From Absidia repens (taxonomy: Eukaryota; Mucoromycota; Mucoromycetes; Mucorales; Cunninghamellaceae): a stretch of 64,000 bases of DNA. This document shows, one piece after another, positions 37,270-47,660 of the stretch. Position 1 is the first letter of the stretch; every line of letters starts with the position of its first letter. The translations under genes were made by a program, and so were the position numbers. The stretch is from NCBI GenBank assembly GCA_002105175.1, contig MCGE01000028.1:459974-523973 (forward strand), written 5' to 3'. The notes under the pieces were generated by a model. It ran no database searches, was not told the origin of the DNA, and saw only the letters and a program-made list of their open reading frames with translations.

Positions 37270-37870
37270 ATATGGGTGAGACAGGATACTAAAACTAAAA
37301 GACGAATGGCTTTTTGTAACTAGGGATTCAATGGAACTTTTTGAGAAAGCATGAGGAGAGTTGAAGAATGGACAACACTAGCCTAAGAACAATGTAATAA
37401 GTCATCTAATAAACTGTACAAGACATGGCAACGACGAAAGGCACATCTGTTATGGAAGCACAACAATGATCAGCAGTCATCTAATGGGACGATGGTAAAA
37501 AAATAAATCTCTTGTACGAAACATGGAAGAGATTAATGGAATACTTTTGATTGAAGCAAATCAAGATACATATTTTATTCAGATATAAGATACCAACTAT
37601 GACAAACTAATACTAAACTAAGCTAATGAAGGCTCCAAAAAGCCATCTACTAGTGGTTTGAGATCCTAGATCCAAAATGAAAGGGTTTCCCCATGCATCT
37701 CGTAATCCCTAAGCTGAAACCCCTTCTAAACCAGTCCTGATACTAATCTAAGTCCATCATAGCCTCATTGAAGTGAAATGGTGAGAAAAAATGAATGAAA
37801 AGAAAAAACGAACGAAAAATAAAAATTCGGCGAAAATAAATTTCACGTGGGCGGGTTTTGAAAGTTTTTT
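37270..37870 (-). repeat. Dispersed repeat, copy D
   Basis: Fourth long copy. Core near 37650-37760 with AATGAAAGGGTTTCCCCATG and CCAGTCCTGATACTAATCTA; CACGTGGGCGGG at about 37843. AATAAA on the minus strand lies near 37569. Non-coding. Confidence 0.78.
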
Positions 37871-38261
37871 TTTTTTTCTTTGTAATGTGTCGTTTACTGA
37901 ATAAAGACTTGGACTCACGTCAAAGGAGCGTTGGCCAATCAATTAATAATGGAGGAGGCGACTTTGAAGATTGTAAAGATAGAGGGCGGTAGGAGGATAA
38001 TGGTGTTGGGAGGTAAAAGATGATGGAAAAAGGAAAGAGGGAAGAGAGAACAGGATACAGGCTATTTTTTTCTATCAATCAGTAGCAAATTTTACTCGAC
38101 ACAATTTATATAATCAGTAAGACAATGATTTGGATTAAATAAAGATCTTTATTAAAAATATACAATCGGTAAAAAGGAAATAATTCAATGTAATGTACAA
38201 AAAAAAATATCTAAAGTGTGATAAACTAAAATTCTGCAAAGTGGAAAGAGGAAAAGTAATT
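37871..38261. other. Spacer downstream of UFL1
   Basis: AT-rich 3' flank of the minus-strand UFL1 gene, with AATAAA-type motifs on the minus strand near 38140-38160. Nothing else seen. Confidence 0.5.
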
Positions 38262-41200
38262 TTAAGTGGAGGTAGGGGGATCAAGTGATAGTGAGGGTGG
38301 TGTTTGACATAAATCTAAACCAAGTTGCCGCACGCTGTGTATCGCTTCCAAATCCATGATATTGTCAGACGAGTTGCTGCTGTCCGTCGAATTTTTCCAG
38401 CCAGCCATGATCATCGCTTCTGCGTCTCCCAGCTGTTTCAGAATATGATTTCCTTTGGTAGATAATAAGTTGTCGCCACTGTCGCCGCATTCGTTTGTAT
38501 CTATGGAAGTCAGTCGTGATGCAAGGTGTTTGAGAATTGTCGGCACGTATTTTCCAGAGACATTAAGTGGCAGTCCGTGAAGAGCTTGGAAACAAAGTAG
38601 TGTCGTCAAATGTAGGAGAGATGGTGCTGTTGTTTCTGTTACTGAAGTTGTTTCCAGTTGCTGCGATAGTTGTGCCCGGAACATTTCGTTGTATTGCCTG
38701 TTGATAGCATCAAAAAGTCAACCTTCTACTTTGACTTCCCTTTATTGTTGTTTTCTTTTATCAAATTTTACCTTTGAGTTATTTGGTTGTTCAAATCTAT
38801 CCAATTCAATTCTTTGATCAACGACGTTGCTGTCTTTTGTTTTGATATAAAGGCGGTGAATTCATCCATTTTCTACAAGTACATCGATAAAACAAAACAA
38901 AACAAAATGTAAGGATCATATATAAGCATGGCTAACCTTTGAACTCTTGTAATTTGTTACCTTTCCGATTTGTAAAGCTTTATATAGTGGGACAAGATCG
39001 TCTTGATACTTCGTGTCGCTAGATACTAAGGCAGCAATGACTTGTTTCTTTTGAGATTCGTCAACTTGTTCAGGATGTTCAATATCAGAGCGGCGCAAGC
39101 CAGTAAGTGCTGTCAACTCAGATGCATCGCGAGATTGCCATAAAGTAGTCAACAGTACCAAGTAAAACATGAAATTACCGCACAGTTGTCGTACCATATA
39201 TTTTTCCATGCTCTTCCGTGATGAAGCATCTATAAAAGGATAAAAAATGAAAAGTAAGTATAACAATCACGAGAAATAGACACGGTGTATACCTTCAATC
39301 AAAGACACTGCTTTCATATTGTAATAGAGTTTTTGTCGAAGGTCGTCCAAGAGGGAAAGAAAGTGATCTTTTTGTGAATCCAGCCAAGTGACCGTATTTC
39401 GATTGTCTTGATCGATCCGAGAGCTGCCTGTTATACAATTAGTAGGTGTGATATAGATCTGCTGCATTGCACGCTCCAGCCCTTCCTTCATAGATCGTTT
39501 GATTTTTAATGTGACAAGTGTTGCGAATTCGGAATCCAGACCTTGCTGTTCTACCAGATGCTGTTGGATCTACAAATAAACCAATAAATAAACACAATGG
39601 TATAAGATTAGCGGTCGATAGAAAAAGGTATACTTCTTTGCTGTGTTCTTCAACGTATCATCACTTACTTCTTCGTTCGTCAAGGGAGTCTGTAAATCTT
39701 TTCTTTTTTTACTGCCTTTGCTGCTATGTAAGAATTTTTGTTGTGATAACTCTGTTGTTGCGCGTTGGTTCAAAAATGGCTGAGCGTTGTCAACAATGAT
39801 CCCAAGATAACGTTCAGTTGTGACGAACATATCGAGTAATACAAATGTGTTGTTGTTGTTGCTGCTGTTTTCATTGGTGGAGGGCGAGTTTCGTGTAGGT
39901 CGTTTCTTTTTATTGAGTCGGGCTAGGATCATTTCCAGAAGGGTAGTGGTGTCAGTCGAGGATAATACGGAAGGGAGATGGTCAGATGCGTTCAACCAAG
40001 TGATGTCTGAGGATAGGAGAGTGTTTTCAAAGAGGGAGACGAGAGATTCAGTAACGGCACAGGTATCCAATAGGATAATGTTAGCATCCAACTTCAAAAG
40101 TAATTCTTTGGGGGTGGCAAAACCATAGAGCTGTTCAACATTGTAATATTCTACAAAAAAGATAAAATGCATAAATTGAAAATGCATAAATTGAAAAAAA
40201 AAAATTATAACTTACGAATATAGTTTCCTGCCTTTAACAAGGAATCAATCATTGACATTTGAGCATCACGATACATATGAGGTATAAAGAGAGAGCGTTC
40301 ACGCCGGCCACGGAATGTACCTTGTAATACTTGATCCTTGATAATTTGTTCCAAAAAGACTAAATAAGATGAAAAAAATTCAATAATTAAACATTTTTTC
40401 ATCAATCATCTATCACTTTTGTTTTCTGTTTTTTCTTCTCCTTGATCATCCCTGTCCCTGACCCAAACTAATCAATCCCATTCCACCTTATCACACCACA
40501 CATGTATTTGACAGTGGAATATTAAATTCCCTGACAAAAAACGCCGCCATCCGCCTACACTAACCCATTCAACTTACGGTAAAAGACATCTTCTTGTAAT
40601 TCCATGCATTTTTGAAGTTTCTGCATTGATAATGGTCTAATAAACACATAAAACACGCATGATTAATCTATTTTTTCCTTCTTTCTTGACATTTATACAA
40701 CATCTTTTTTTCCGGTGACTTACTCTGACGTGGAGTGAAGATACTCCAGGATGCGTTGCTTCTGCTCATCCACATAGTTTTGGGTGAATAATAAGTCGGA
40801 GATTTCAGTAAAGTTCACTCCAAAGGGTATTGTAGACACATCGAGAACCTATTACAAGTAACATTTGTGAGCGATGATTACACTGTATTTCACCTTGGTA
40901 TAATCATCATATATTACGTCTTGAAGCAGTCGATATGGTAGCCCTGAGGATGAGGTTTGAGCCACTAAAGAAACAAAGCCGATGTCATTCATACGATCAA
41001 GACAGGCTTGTTTGAAGTCAGACAGATAAGACCTATGAAAAATAGTTAAACTTTGTATAAGACACTGGAATATTCTTTGGTTTTCACTTACTTTGCCAAA
41101 ACATGGTCATCCAATAAAGTCCAGTCTTGTTCAAGAGCCAGTGGAGTCAAGTAGGGCATCAGAATGGATATCTCAATGTTGAGCATTTCAGCTAGTCGTG

Positions 41201-41464
41201 TTACTGTGGTTCTCCCTGAGCCCAATGTTCACGTGGAGTAGAGTAAAAATAATAAAACGAAGGTGTATAAGGAGAAAATAACCTTTGGTGTTGTTATTGC
41301 TGTTGTTTACCTTTATTTTCCTTGATATATTGAATAGCCTGTTGCTGTATAAAAGTAGCCGAGAGATAAGATTCACCATTTAGAGTACGGACACATTTGT
41401 GAATACTCCTGCCTTGTTCCATCCACTTGATAAACAAGTCATGAGGAAGCGGGAGAACAGACAT
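38262..41464 (-). CDS. UFL1: UFL1-type E3 UFM1-protein ligase
   Basis: Eleven minus-strand exons: 41464-41311, 41215-41092, 41032-40918, 40848-40724, 40636-40578, 40359-40216, 40150-39669, 39569-39293, 39229-38961, 38872-38772 and 38697-38262. All phases close to 761 residues, near the 794 of human UFL1. UFL1 with UFBP1 transfers the ubiquitin-like modifier UFM1 to targets such as the 60S protein uL24 at the ER. Recognisable family blocks are the N-terminal winged-helix part (CVRTLNGESYLSATFIQQQA, RTTVTRLAEMLNIE), the central FRGRRERSLFIPHMYRDAQ followed by SLLKAGNY, a lysine/arginine-rich linker (GSKKRKD), and the C-terminal LLHLTTLLCFQALHGLPLNV with GKYVPTILKHL. Assignment rests on remembered family conservation at both ends and the middle. 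The gene diverges from SHO1 across 253 bp. Confidence 0.82.
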
Positions 41465-41717
41465 GATACAATGAAGTTAAGGAGAAATAAAAAAAAAGGG
41501 AGAGAAGCAAAAGAGAGGAAATTGGAGAGGCCTTTTTAAAACTCAGTCAACGACTTTTGGCCCTATAAAATAACTTGGAGTGAGGAATGCCTTGCTTTTC
41601 CATTATTTTTCCTTCTTTCTTTTATTTCTATTTTTTTATTCCCATTTAACGAATACCCTTTCCTTTCCTTCCTTTTAATACCCATCACATTCTTTTTTTA
41701 ATTATATATTATATACT
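41465..41717. promoter_or_regulatory. Bidirectional promoter between UFL1 and SHO1
   Basis: Only 253 bp separate the two start codons. The SHO1 side is T/C-rich with a TATATATTATATACT stretch at about 41703-41717. No binding site is claimed. Confidence 0.55.
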
Positions 41718-42418
41718 ATGGTATCCACTGACAAAAGCAAATTATCACACAATCCTTTTCTTTAGCAACCACTATTCTTGCAGTGGTAAGTTGCAGCATA
41801 AGTCCGTATTATAGGAAATTTATTTTTTTATTTTATTTCATGTAGTGTGCCTTACTGGTATCTTTTGCGGGTGCTTGTACTTTGAAAGTACTACAAGGTG
41901 CTTGGTGGATTGTGGTTTATCAAGTTATCATTGTCTTTGGTCACACTTTTATCTTTATGCGCGGCGTGTTGGCTCATTATCGACTAGCGGTAAATATTAA
42001 TAATAAAAATCATCAGGAAAAACCAAAAGAATGGTGGATTGGACTGACTATGCTTATTTGAAATAGATGCTCACCATGTTAGCAATCAGCATTCCATTAC
42101 TGACCATACAAATCGATTACATTCTACAGTATTCAAAACCAGCACAACTTAATAGAGTCGCCGCCAACGCCTATGCAGCAGGTTATATCGGTCTTGTTAT
42201 CATTCAGCATATTTGGGTCTTAGTCTTGGGCAGTGAACCTCAAAGTTATCTTGGTCAATTGGTTCAAGACAATCCTGCCATGTCCACCAGCCTTGTAGAA
42301 CCTCAATTTTATTCGGAAAAGCAAGCCCACCACTCTGAATCAAACATACACCACCCTGATGAATCTCTACAAGATTTCTCTCAAGTCTTTATTCCACAAG
42401 CTGTCACCAGTAATAATC

Positions 42419-42449
<31 letters not shown>

Positions 42450-42875
42450 GCAGCAGCAGCAGCAGCAGCCTCAACAATATCAACTCTCCTCCAATGTGCC
42501 ACCTGCGACTAACAACAGTACACAACATTCACAATCACAACCCCAACAACCATCAATATCTTCTCATACTAACACCAATGCTACATCGCAAGTGGATGCC
42601 AATACGGTGGACTTTAAAGAAAAAGTTGAAGCAATTCATGCCTGTCAGTGAAAAAAACAAACAAACAAAAAACAACGCTGTGTCGAGACTGATCTCTCTT
42701 TTATATATATTATTCAATAGATAAAGCCAACCCCCAAGATCCAAATGAACTTGATTTTGAAAAAGGTGAAGTTGTTGAAATTGTTGATCAAAAAGGCAAC
42801 TGGTGGCAAGCACGAAAAGCAAATGGACAGGTTGGCATCATCCCATCAAACTACTTTCGACCCTTCCAAGGATGA
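41718..42875 (+). CDS. SHO1: SHO1-type osmosensor, four-TM plus SH3 (one-nt frame break)
   Basis: Four exons: 41718-41785, 41846-41989, 42067-42643 and 42721-42875. Sho1 is a plasma-membrane scaffold of the HOG osmostress pathway. The product shows four membrane segments (TTILAV then [54 protein letters not shown]), a cytosolic linker with a long glutamine run, and a C-terminal SH3 domain ([34 protein letters not shown]). The exons sum to 944 nt, one short. In exon 1 the frame from the start codon ends at a TAG just before the conserved LATTILAV, and one extra T in the run at 41756-41759 would restore the family motif NPFSLATT and 314 residues. The third donor is an atypical GTCAGT. Function is firm; whether the reading frame is really broken is open. 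Confidence 0.85.
42417..42475 (+). repeat. CAA/CAG repeat encoding polyglutamine in SHO1
   Basis: A run of CAA codons followed by CAG codons encodes about 18 consecutive glutamines in the linker between the membrane and SH3 domains. Confidence 0.9.
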
Positions 42876-43633
42876 TTGGTGAATGAAGACAAACAAATAT
42901 CTGGATCAAGTACACTGTATTCCCGAGCCTGGCACAACTACATACTTTTACTTTTTTTATTTTTATATATACTATAGTTTACTTTATACTTTATTTTATT
43001 TTACCTTAATAAAAAAGTCTTAATATCCATACAAATTTTTTTTATCATACATATGTTGAAATTATCTATTTACAGTCAGGGAGCGATGGTTTGTTTTGTT
43101 TTGTTTTTTGGAGGGGTTATATCATAGTGTTATTATACAGGGCACATTTTAGGAATCGTCAAAGTCAGGGAAGGACACATAAGTTTTTTCAAACAATGAT
43201 AGACTATTATTATCATTTAGCCATTCATCTGCAGGGTATTGATTGCTTTTGACATCATTCAAATAAAAAAGGGAGAAAAACCTCGTAATAAAGCCAGCCA
43301 TGTTATGTGATATATGAATTAAAAAAAAATGATACGAAGAAGATATGGGAAAAGTTAAAAAAAAGTTTTATTTATACATAAAGACCATCTATCGGTGCAT
43401 CAACCTTGAATGGTCATGAAACAAACAAAGCAAAATAAATAAACAAAAAGACAAGATATACATATTCACTCATCATACGCGTGATAATGCACCAAAGCAC
43501 GCTCCCCACAAGATACTGCCAACTAATTTGCAATCGCCTTTGTTTTATTGGTGGTGATATGATATGACAAAAAAAAAAGTAGAAAATTCAATACTATACT
43601 AAGAAGACCATAAGAAGAGGAAGACGACAATAA
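42876..43633. other. Convergent spacer between SHO1 and the desaturase
   Basis: Holds AATAAA at about 43008 for SHO1 and minus-strand AATAAA-type motifs near 43365-43440 for the desaturase. AT-rich; no gene seen. Confidence 0.5.
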
Positions 43634-44444
43634 TTAAATAACGAATACTAGCCGACTAATGATACGCCTGACTATTCTAAGAGGATTTCTTGACCAGTTT
43701 CTTGACACCTTTTGAGCCACATCCAAAGCATCCAAGGATTCCAAAGTTCCTCGGATAAAGGAAGTGGCATGATAGCTAATCTGATGTTTTCTGCAAATGG
43801 CTTCAACCATGGGTTGTACGGCTGCCAAGTGATGCCTTGGTAAAGTAGGAAATACCTAAAAAAAAAAGTTCCCTTTTTCAGTTGTCTGCCCATCAAAAAA
43901 AAAAAAAAAAAAAGGATCACGCTTACATGATGCTCGATTTGATAGTTCAACCCGCCCATAAACCAAGTCCCGATCGGCCCAGCCTTCACGTTACGCGAGG
44001 TAATGACTTGGATTTCAAAAAACTCCATTGCTTCGGCCTGTTCCTGAGTCATCACGGGCATTCCGTTGTGATTGAGTGCAAATACCATGGCCAGCATGTA
44101 CCCCGTAAATGATTGGCTGAGGACAAAAAACAACAATTGATTGTGAAGACCATCAATCCAACGTGCCGTTGCCGAGATAAATAGGATCCAATGAAGAACC
44201 AAACACCCCAATTCATAGCAGCGCAGAGCAGTGGCTTTGTTCAATGCGCCTTCCGTGACCAGATGAAGCAGCGATTGAGTGGCCCAGGACGCACGTGCAA
44301 ATGCAAGCACAAAAAAATAGTATCGAGTCTGATAAGGAAGCACATTTTCTGCCATAAATCGATCAATCACACCAGGGCCAAGTTCGGGTTTGTCATCAGT
44401 GCTAGCAGTGGTGGTGCTCGTTGTGTCGCTGCTGGTGCTGGTGC

Positions 44445-44476
<32 letters not shown>

Positions 44477-44656
44477 CTGTTGTTGCTGGTATAGGAAAGT
44501 GCCCCGTAAAAATTCGCTGATGCATATTCGTCCCACAATAACACCGGGGCAGTATCAATATCTGGATCATGGCCATTTACATTTGTACTAGCATGGTGTG
44601 TATTGTGTTTGTTTTTCCACCTACCAAAAAATCAAAACAAAGAAAAAAAATCAGAC

Positions 44657-44688
<32 letters not shown>

Positions 44689-45437
44689 ACTCTTTTTAAT
44701 TTACCATGATAATGCGAACCCTTGACAAAAGTTTCCCAAAAAGATTACCGCAAGGTCATTCCATCCCCTGTGTCGAAAGACCTGATGATGGCCAAAATCA
44801 TGAGAAAGCCAACCACATTGCTGCCAAAAAAGGCCAAGTAAAAAGGCAGAAAGGACAATAGCCATGGTGGATTGCTGACCATAATAACACAAAATAAGCA
44901 GGGATACAAAACAAAGGGCCAGAGTAGAGATAAATTTATAAATATAATAAAGGCCGTTGGCTTGGAAATAGCCTTCGCCTGCAAGTCGATCGCGAAGTTG
45001 GCGTATATCGTTTGTAAATAGCTTCTTGTTGGGTAGCACAGCATCATCGCCCTTTCTGGTTGAGTCCAAATTATCGCCGATGTAATGATTGGCAAGTGTT
45101 TCGTAAGCTGATTCTGGATGCATTGCATGAAATACATCTAGATGAAAAGTAAAAGAGAGTTATACGGTGCAGATTTTTATGCCTTATTTTTGTCATACTA
45201 TGATATTGATAATATTACCTGATGCGTCTTTACCGATATGTGTCAAAAGTACTTGGGATCCACCAGGATGTTCATGGTGAAATTCAGTTACGTCGTATAT
45301 CTTGTTATCAATGATAAGGATCTTTCGATCATGCGGAATCCGCTGTACGGAACCTAAGAAAGTAGAACAGCGCTCATAAGCATATCGTTTCTCTTTTGTT
45401 ACTTTTTATTGTTTATCTTCTTACCCAACGCAGACAT
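43634..45437 (-). CDS. Front-end fatty-acid desaturase with cytochrome b5 domain
   Basis: Five minus-strand exons: 45437-45425, 45353-45219, 45137-44705, 44620-43927 and 43855-43634, giving 498 residues. These ER enzymes insert a double bond between an existing one and the carboxyl end, using cytochrome b5 as electron donor. The N-terminal b5 domain has the haem motif HPGG at residues 33-36. The membrane domain has the three histidine boxes HDFGHH (162-167), HNTHH (199-203) and QIEHH (421-425); the glutamine in the third box is diagnostic of front-end desaturases. Delta-6 activity leading to gamma-linolenic acid is most likely in Mucorales, but a sphingolipid delta-8 enzyme has the same layout. 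An asparagine run and serine/threonine-rich insert lie between boxes two and three. The first coding exon has only 13 nt. Confidence 0.92.
44440..44487 (-). repeat. Trinucleotide repeat encoding polyasparagine in the desaturase
   Basis: GTT repeats on the plus strand (AAC on the coding strand), with two GCT interruptions, encode about a dozen mostly consecutive asparagines. Confidence 0.88.
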
Positions 45438-46014
45438 AATATGCCTTTTATTATTTGATCCAAAAAAAAAAAAGTCGGAAAGGAAGACGAAAAATAGAAA
45501 AAATAAAAAATAGAAAACTATTATATGAGAAAACGGTCGCCGGGGTTTAAAACAGGCACCGGTTTACCCCTCTTTTTTTTTTTTCTCTGTTTTTCTCAGA
45601 ACATCTTTGTTACACGTTTGTTGTCCTCAAGCTACGGCAAACGTAAGAATCAAAAGTAAAAACTATGATTTACGATAAGAGACAAGTTGATTCCTACCGG
45701 GAAGTCTGTTATCATGCTGTTGACACATCATGTGAAAACCTTGTCCTTTCATACTCTCTACATATGTCATCACCTTTATCATTTCATGATCATTGAAGTA
45801 AGTTATTGATTCATTCTTCATTGTGTTCAAGTATTTACTAATTGTTTCTTTCACTTATTTGTGGCTTCATGTGATGGGGTCATGAATATAGAAAACGATA
45901 AACGATCTGAATCGGGATTTAAAAAAGTGAAATGCTATGCAGTTATTTTTTTTTTTTTTGGAACGCCCTCTTTTTTTTCTTTTTTCTCTTTTACATTAAA
46001 TATATTTGTTGCCT
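45438..46014. promoter_or_regulatory. Divergent promoter region, desaturase and LisH-CTLH gene
   Basis: The two start codons face away from each other across 577 bp. Near 45540-45575 there is the only GC-rich patch, with ACCGGTTT and CGGGGTTT motifs that resemble an imperfect inverted repeat. Short open frames here have no features and are not called. Confidence 0.5.
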
Positions 46015-47075
46015 ATGAATTCTCCTTGTGACAAGCTATGTCATGCTGTTATTATGGACTATCTCATGCATAGTTGTTACAAGGAGACTGCCAAAGCCTT
46101 CGATAGTGAATACAAGAAGCAAAGCCAATTCTTCATTACTACACCTTGGCCTAACACAGGTAGTCCTTCCCTCTCATGAAGTAGTTACCATTCCGACTCA
46201 CGACCATTTTATTTCTCTATCAATTCATAGATGCTATGGAAATAGACATACCAATTGATGGTAAGGCAGATAGTAATACTGCAGGAGGGGGGCGGAAAAA
46301 GTATTCGCGTGTTTTAGATCGTTTCCATTCACGCATTTTTCTCTCACTCAATCATAGAAAACGGTATGTTAATGAACGAACAGGCCTGGCTAATACTTGA
46401 TGCAAGAAAAGGTAGGCGAGGGAAAAACATGGTATGAATGTTAAAGGACCAATATGAATGACATGGTCTGTTTTCCTTTTCTGCATGGTAGATATTTATG
46501 AAGCTATTGAACGGGGGGATATTCCAACGGCATTCGACTTGATTCAGAGGCGGTTCCCGGGACTCTTACAGCACATCAGCAATAGGAATGACGTAGTGAA
46601 TGTGGATGGTTTGACAGAAAATGAAAAGATATGGGCGGATCGTGTGGTATTCAAATTAAAGTGTCAGCAATTCATTGAAACAGTCCGATCGTCGAATGAA
46701 GTGGAAGCAATTCGGTATGCACAGCAGAATCTGTGGCCCATGAACGAATACTATCAAGACATGATTACCGAAGTGGCGCCTTTAATCGTGTATACTAATC
46801 CTGAACAATCCAGTCAAGCCTACCTATTATCTCAAGACTGTCGACGACAACTAGCGGATGAAGTCAATGACATTATATTAGGTAACATGGGGTTTGATAG
46901 GACGATAGTGATGCTTTGTCTCTCACGCTGGGGGGGTTTTTTAGCTTATTGCAAGATGCCCAAACAAACAGCAATGGAAATGCTCCAGAAACAATACCAG
47001 GTCGTACAACAAGAATTGCAATCAACAAAGAAAATGTATAACAAGTTTTGCATTCGGGACAAACGAATCATCTAG
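46015..47075 (+). CDS. LisH-CTLH-CRA protein (GID/CTLH complex-like)
   Basis: Four exons: 46015-46159, 46231-46260, 46358-46411 and 46492-47075, giving 270 residues. The N-terminus is a LisH dimerisation motif (VIMDYLMHSCYKETAKAF). A CTLH segment follows (DIYEAIERGDIPTAFDLIQR), then the CRA part with FIETVRSSNEVEAIRYAQQN and APLIVYTNPEQSSQAYLLSQ. This domain order occurs in Gid8/TWA1 and in the C-terminal half of RanBPM/Vid30, subunits of the GID/CTLH E3 ubiquitin ligase, which in yeast degrades gluconeogenic enzymes. The sequence after the CRA start (PLIVYTNPEQS, LADEVNDIIL) looks more RanBPM/Vid30-like to me, but the SPRY domain of those proteins is absent. Exon 2 is 30 nt. The subfamily is therefore uncertain. 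Confidence 0.85.
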
Positions 47076-47462
47076 TATTATTCACCCTCTTTCCCTTCCA
47101 CCTACCACGTAGCTTACAACCTTAATTACTTCTACTTCGTTATATTCCCCTCCTCGCATCTTCATTAGTTTTACAAATTGTACATAGCTCATACATTTAT
47201 GTTCTCTTTTTATTCAATTGAAAATAATAAAAAAAAATTGTTTTGACGATATGCTCATTTGCTATTATGACTTTTTATTTGCTTGTATGCTGATATACAG
47301 TACTGTACAGGGTGATTATTTCACAGCAGAAAATATGCTCCAGACAAATGTTCTGTGCCTGTCAGAAAACATTCAAAACGGATTTCAAAAAATGGGCGTG
47401 GGGGTTCAAAATTCGGGCAAATCATCAAAAAGGCTGAACGATGCTGTATTCATATAATAGTA
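47076..47462. other. Spacer after the LisH-CTLH gene
   Basis: 3' flank of the upstream gene, leading directly into the microsatellite. No gene seen. Confidence 0.5.

Positions 47463-47660
<198 letters not shown>

Noticed and set aside
41721..41765. A 45-nt intron directly after the SHO1 start codon (GTATCC...TTTAG)
   Set aside because: Splicing it leaves the next segment in the wrong phase, so it does not rescue the SHO1 frame.
44191..44520. Plus-strand frame with a valine run opposite the desaturase
   Set aside because: Complementary shadow of the polyasparagine repeat.
45663..45854. 63-codon minus-strand frame in the desaturase/CTLH promoter region
   Set aside because: No features and no splice partners; lies between two divergent starts.
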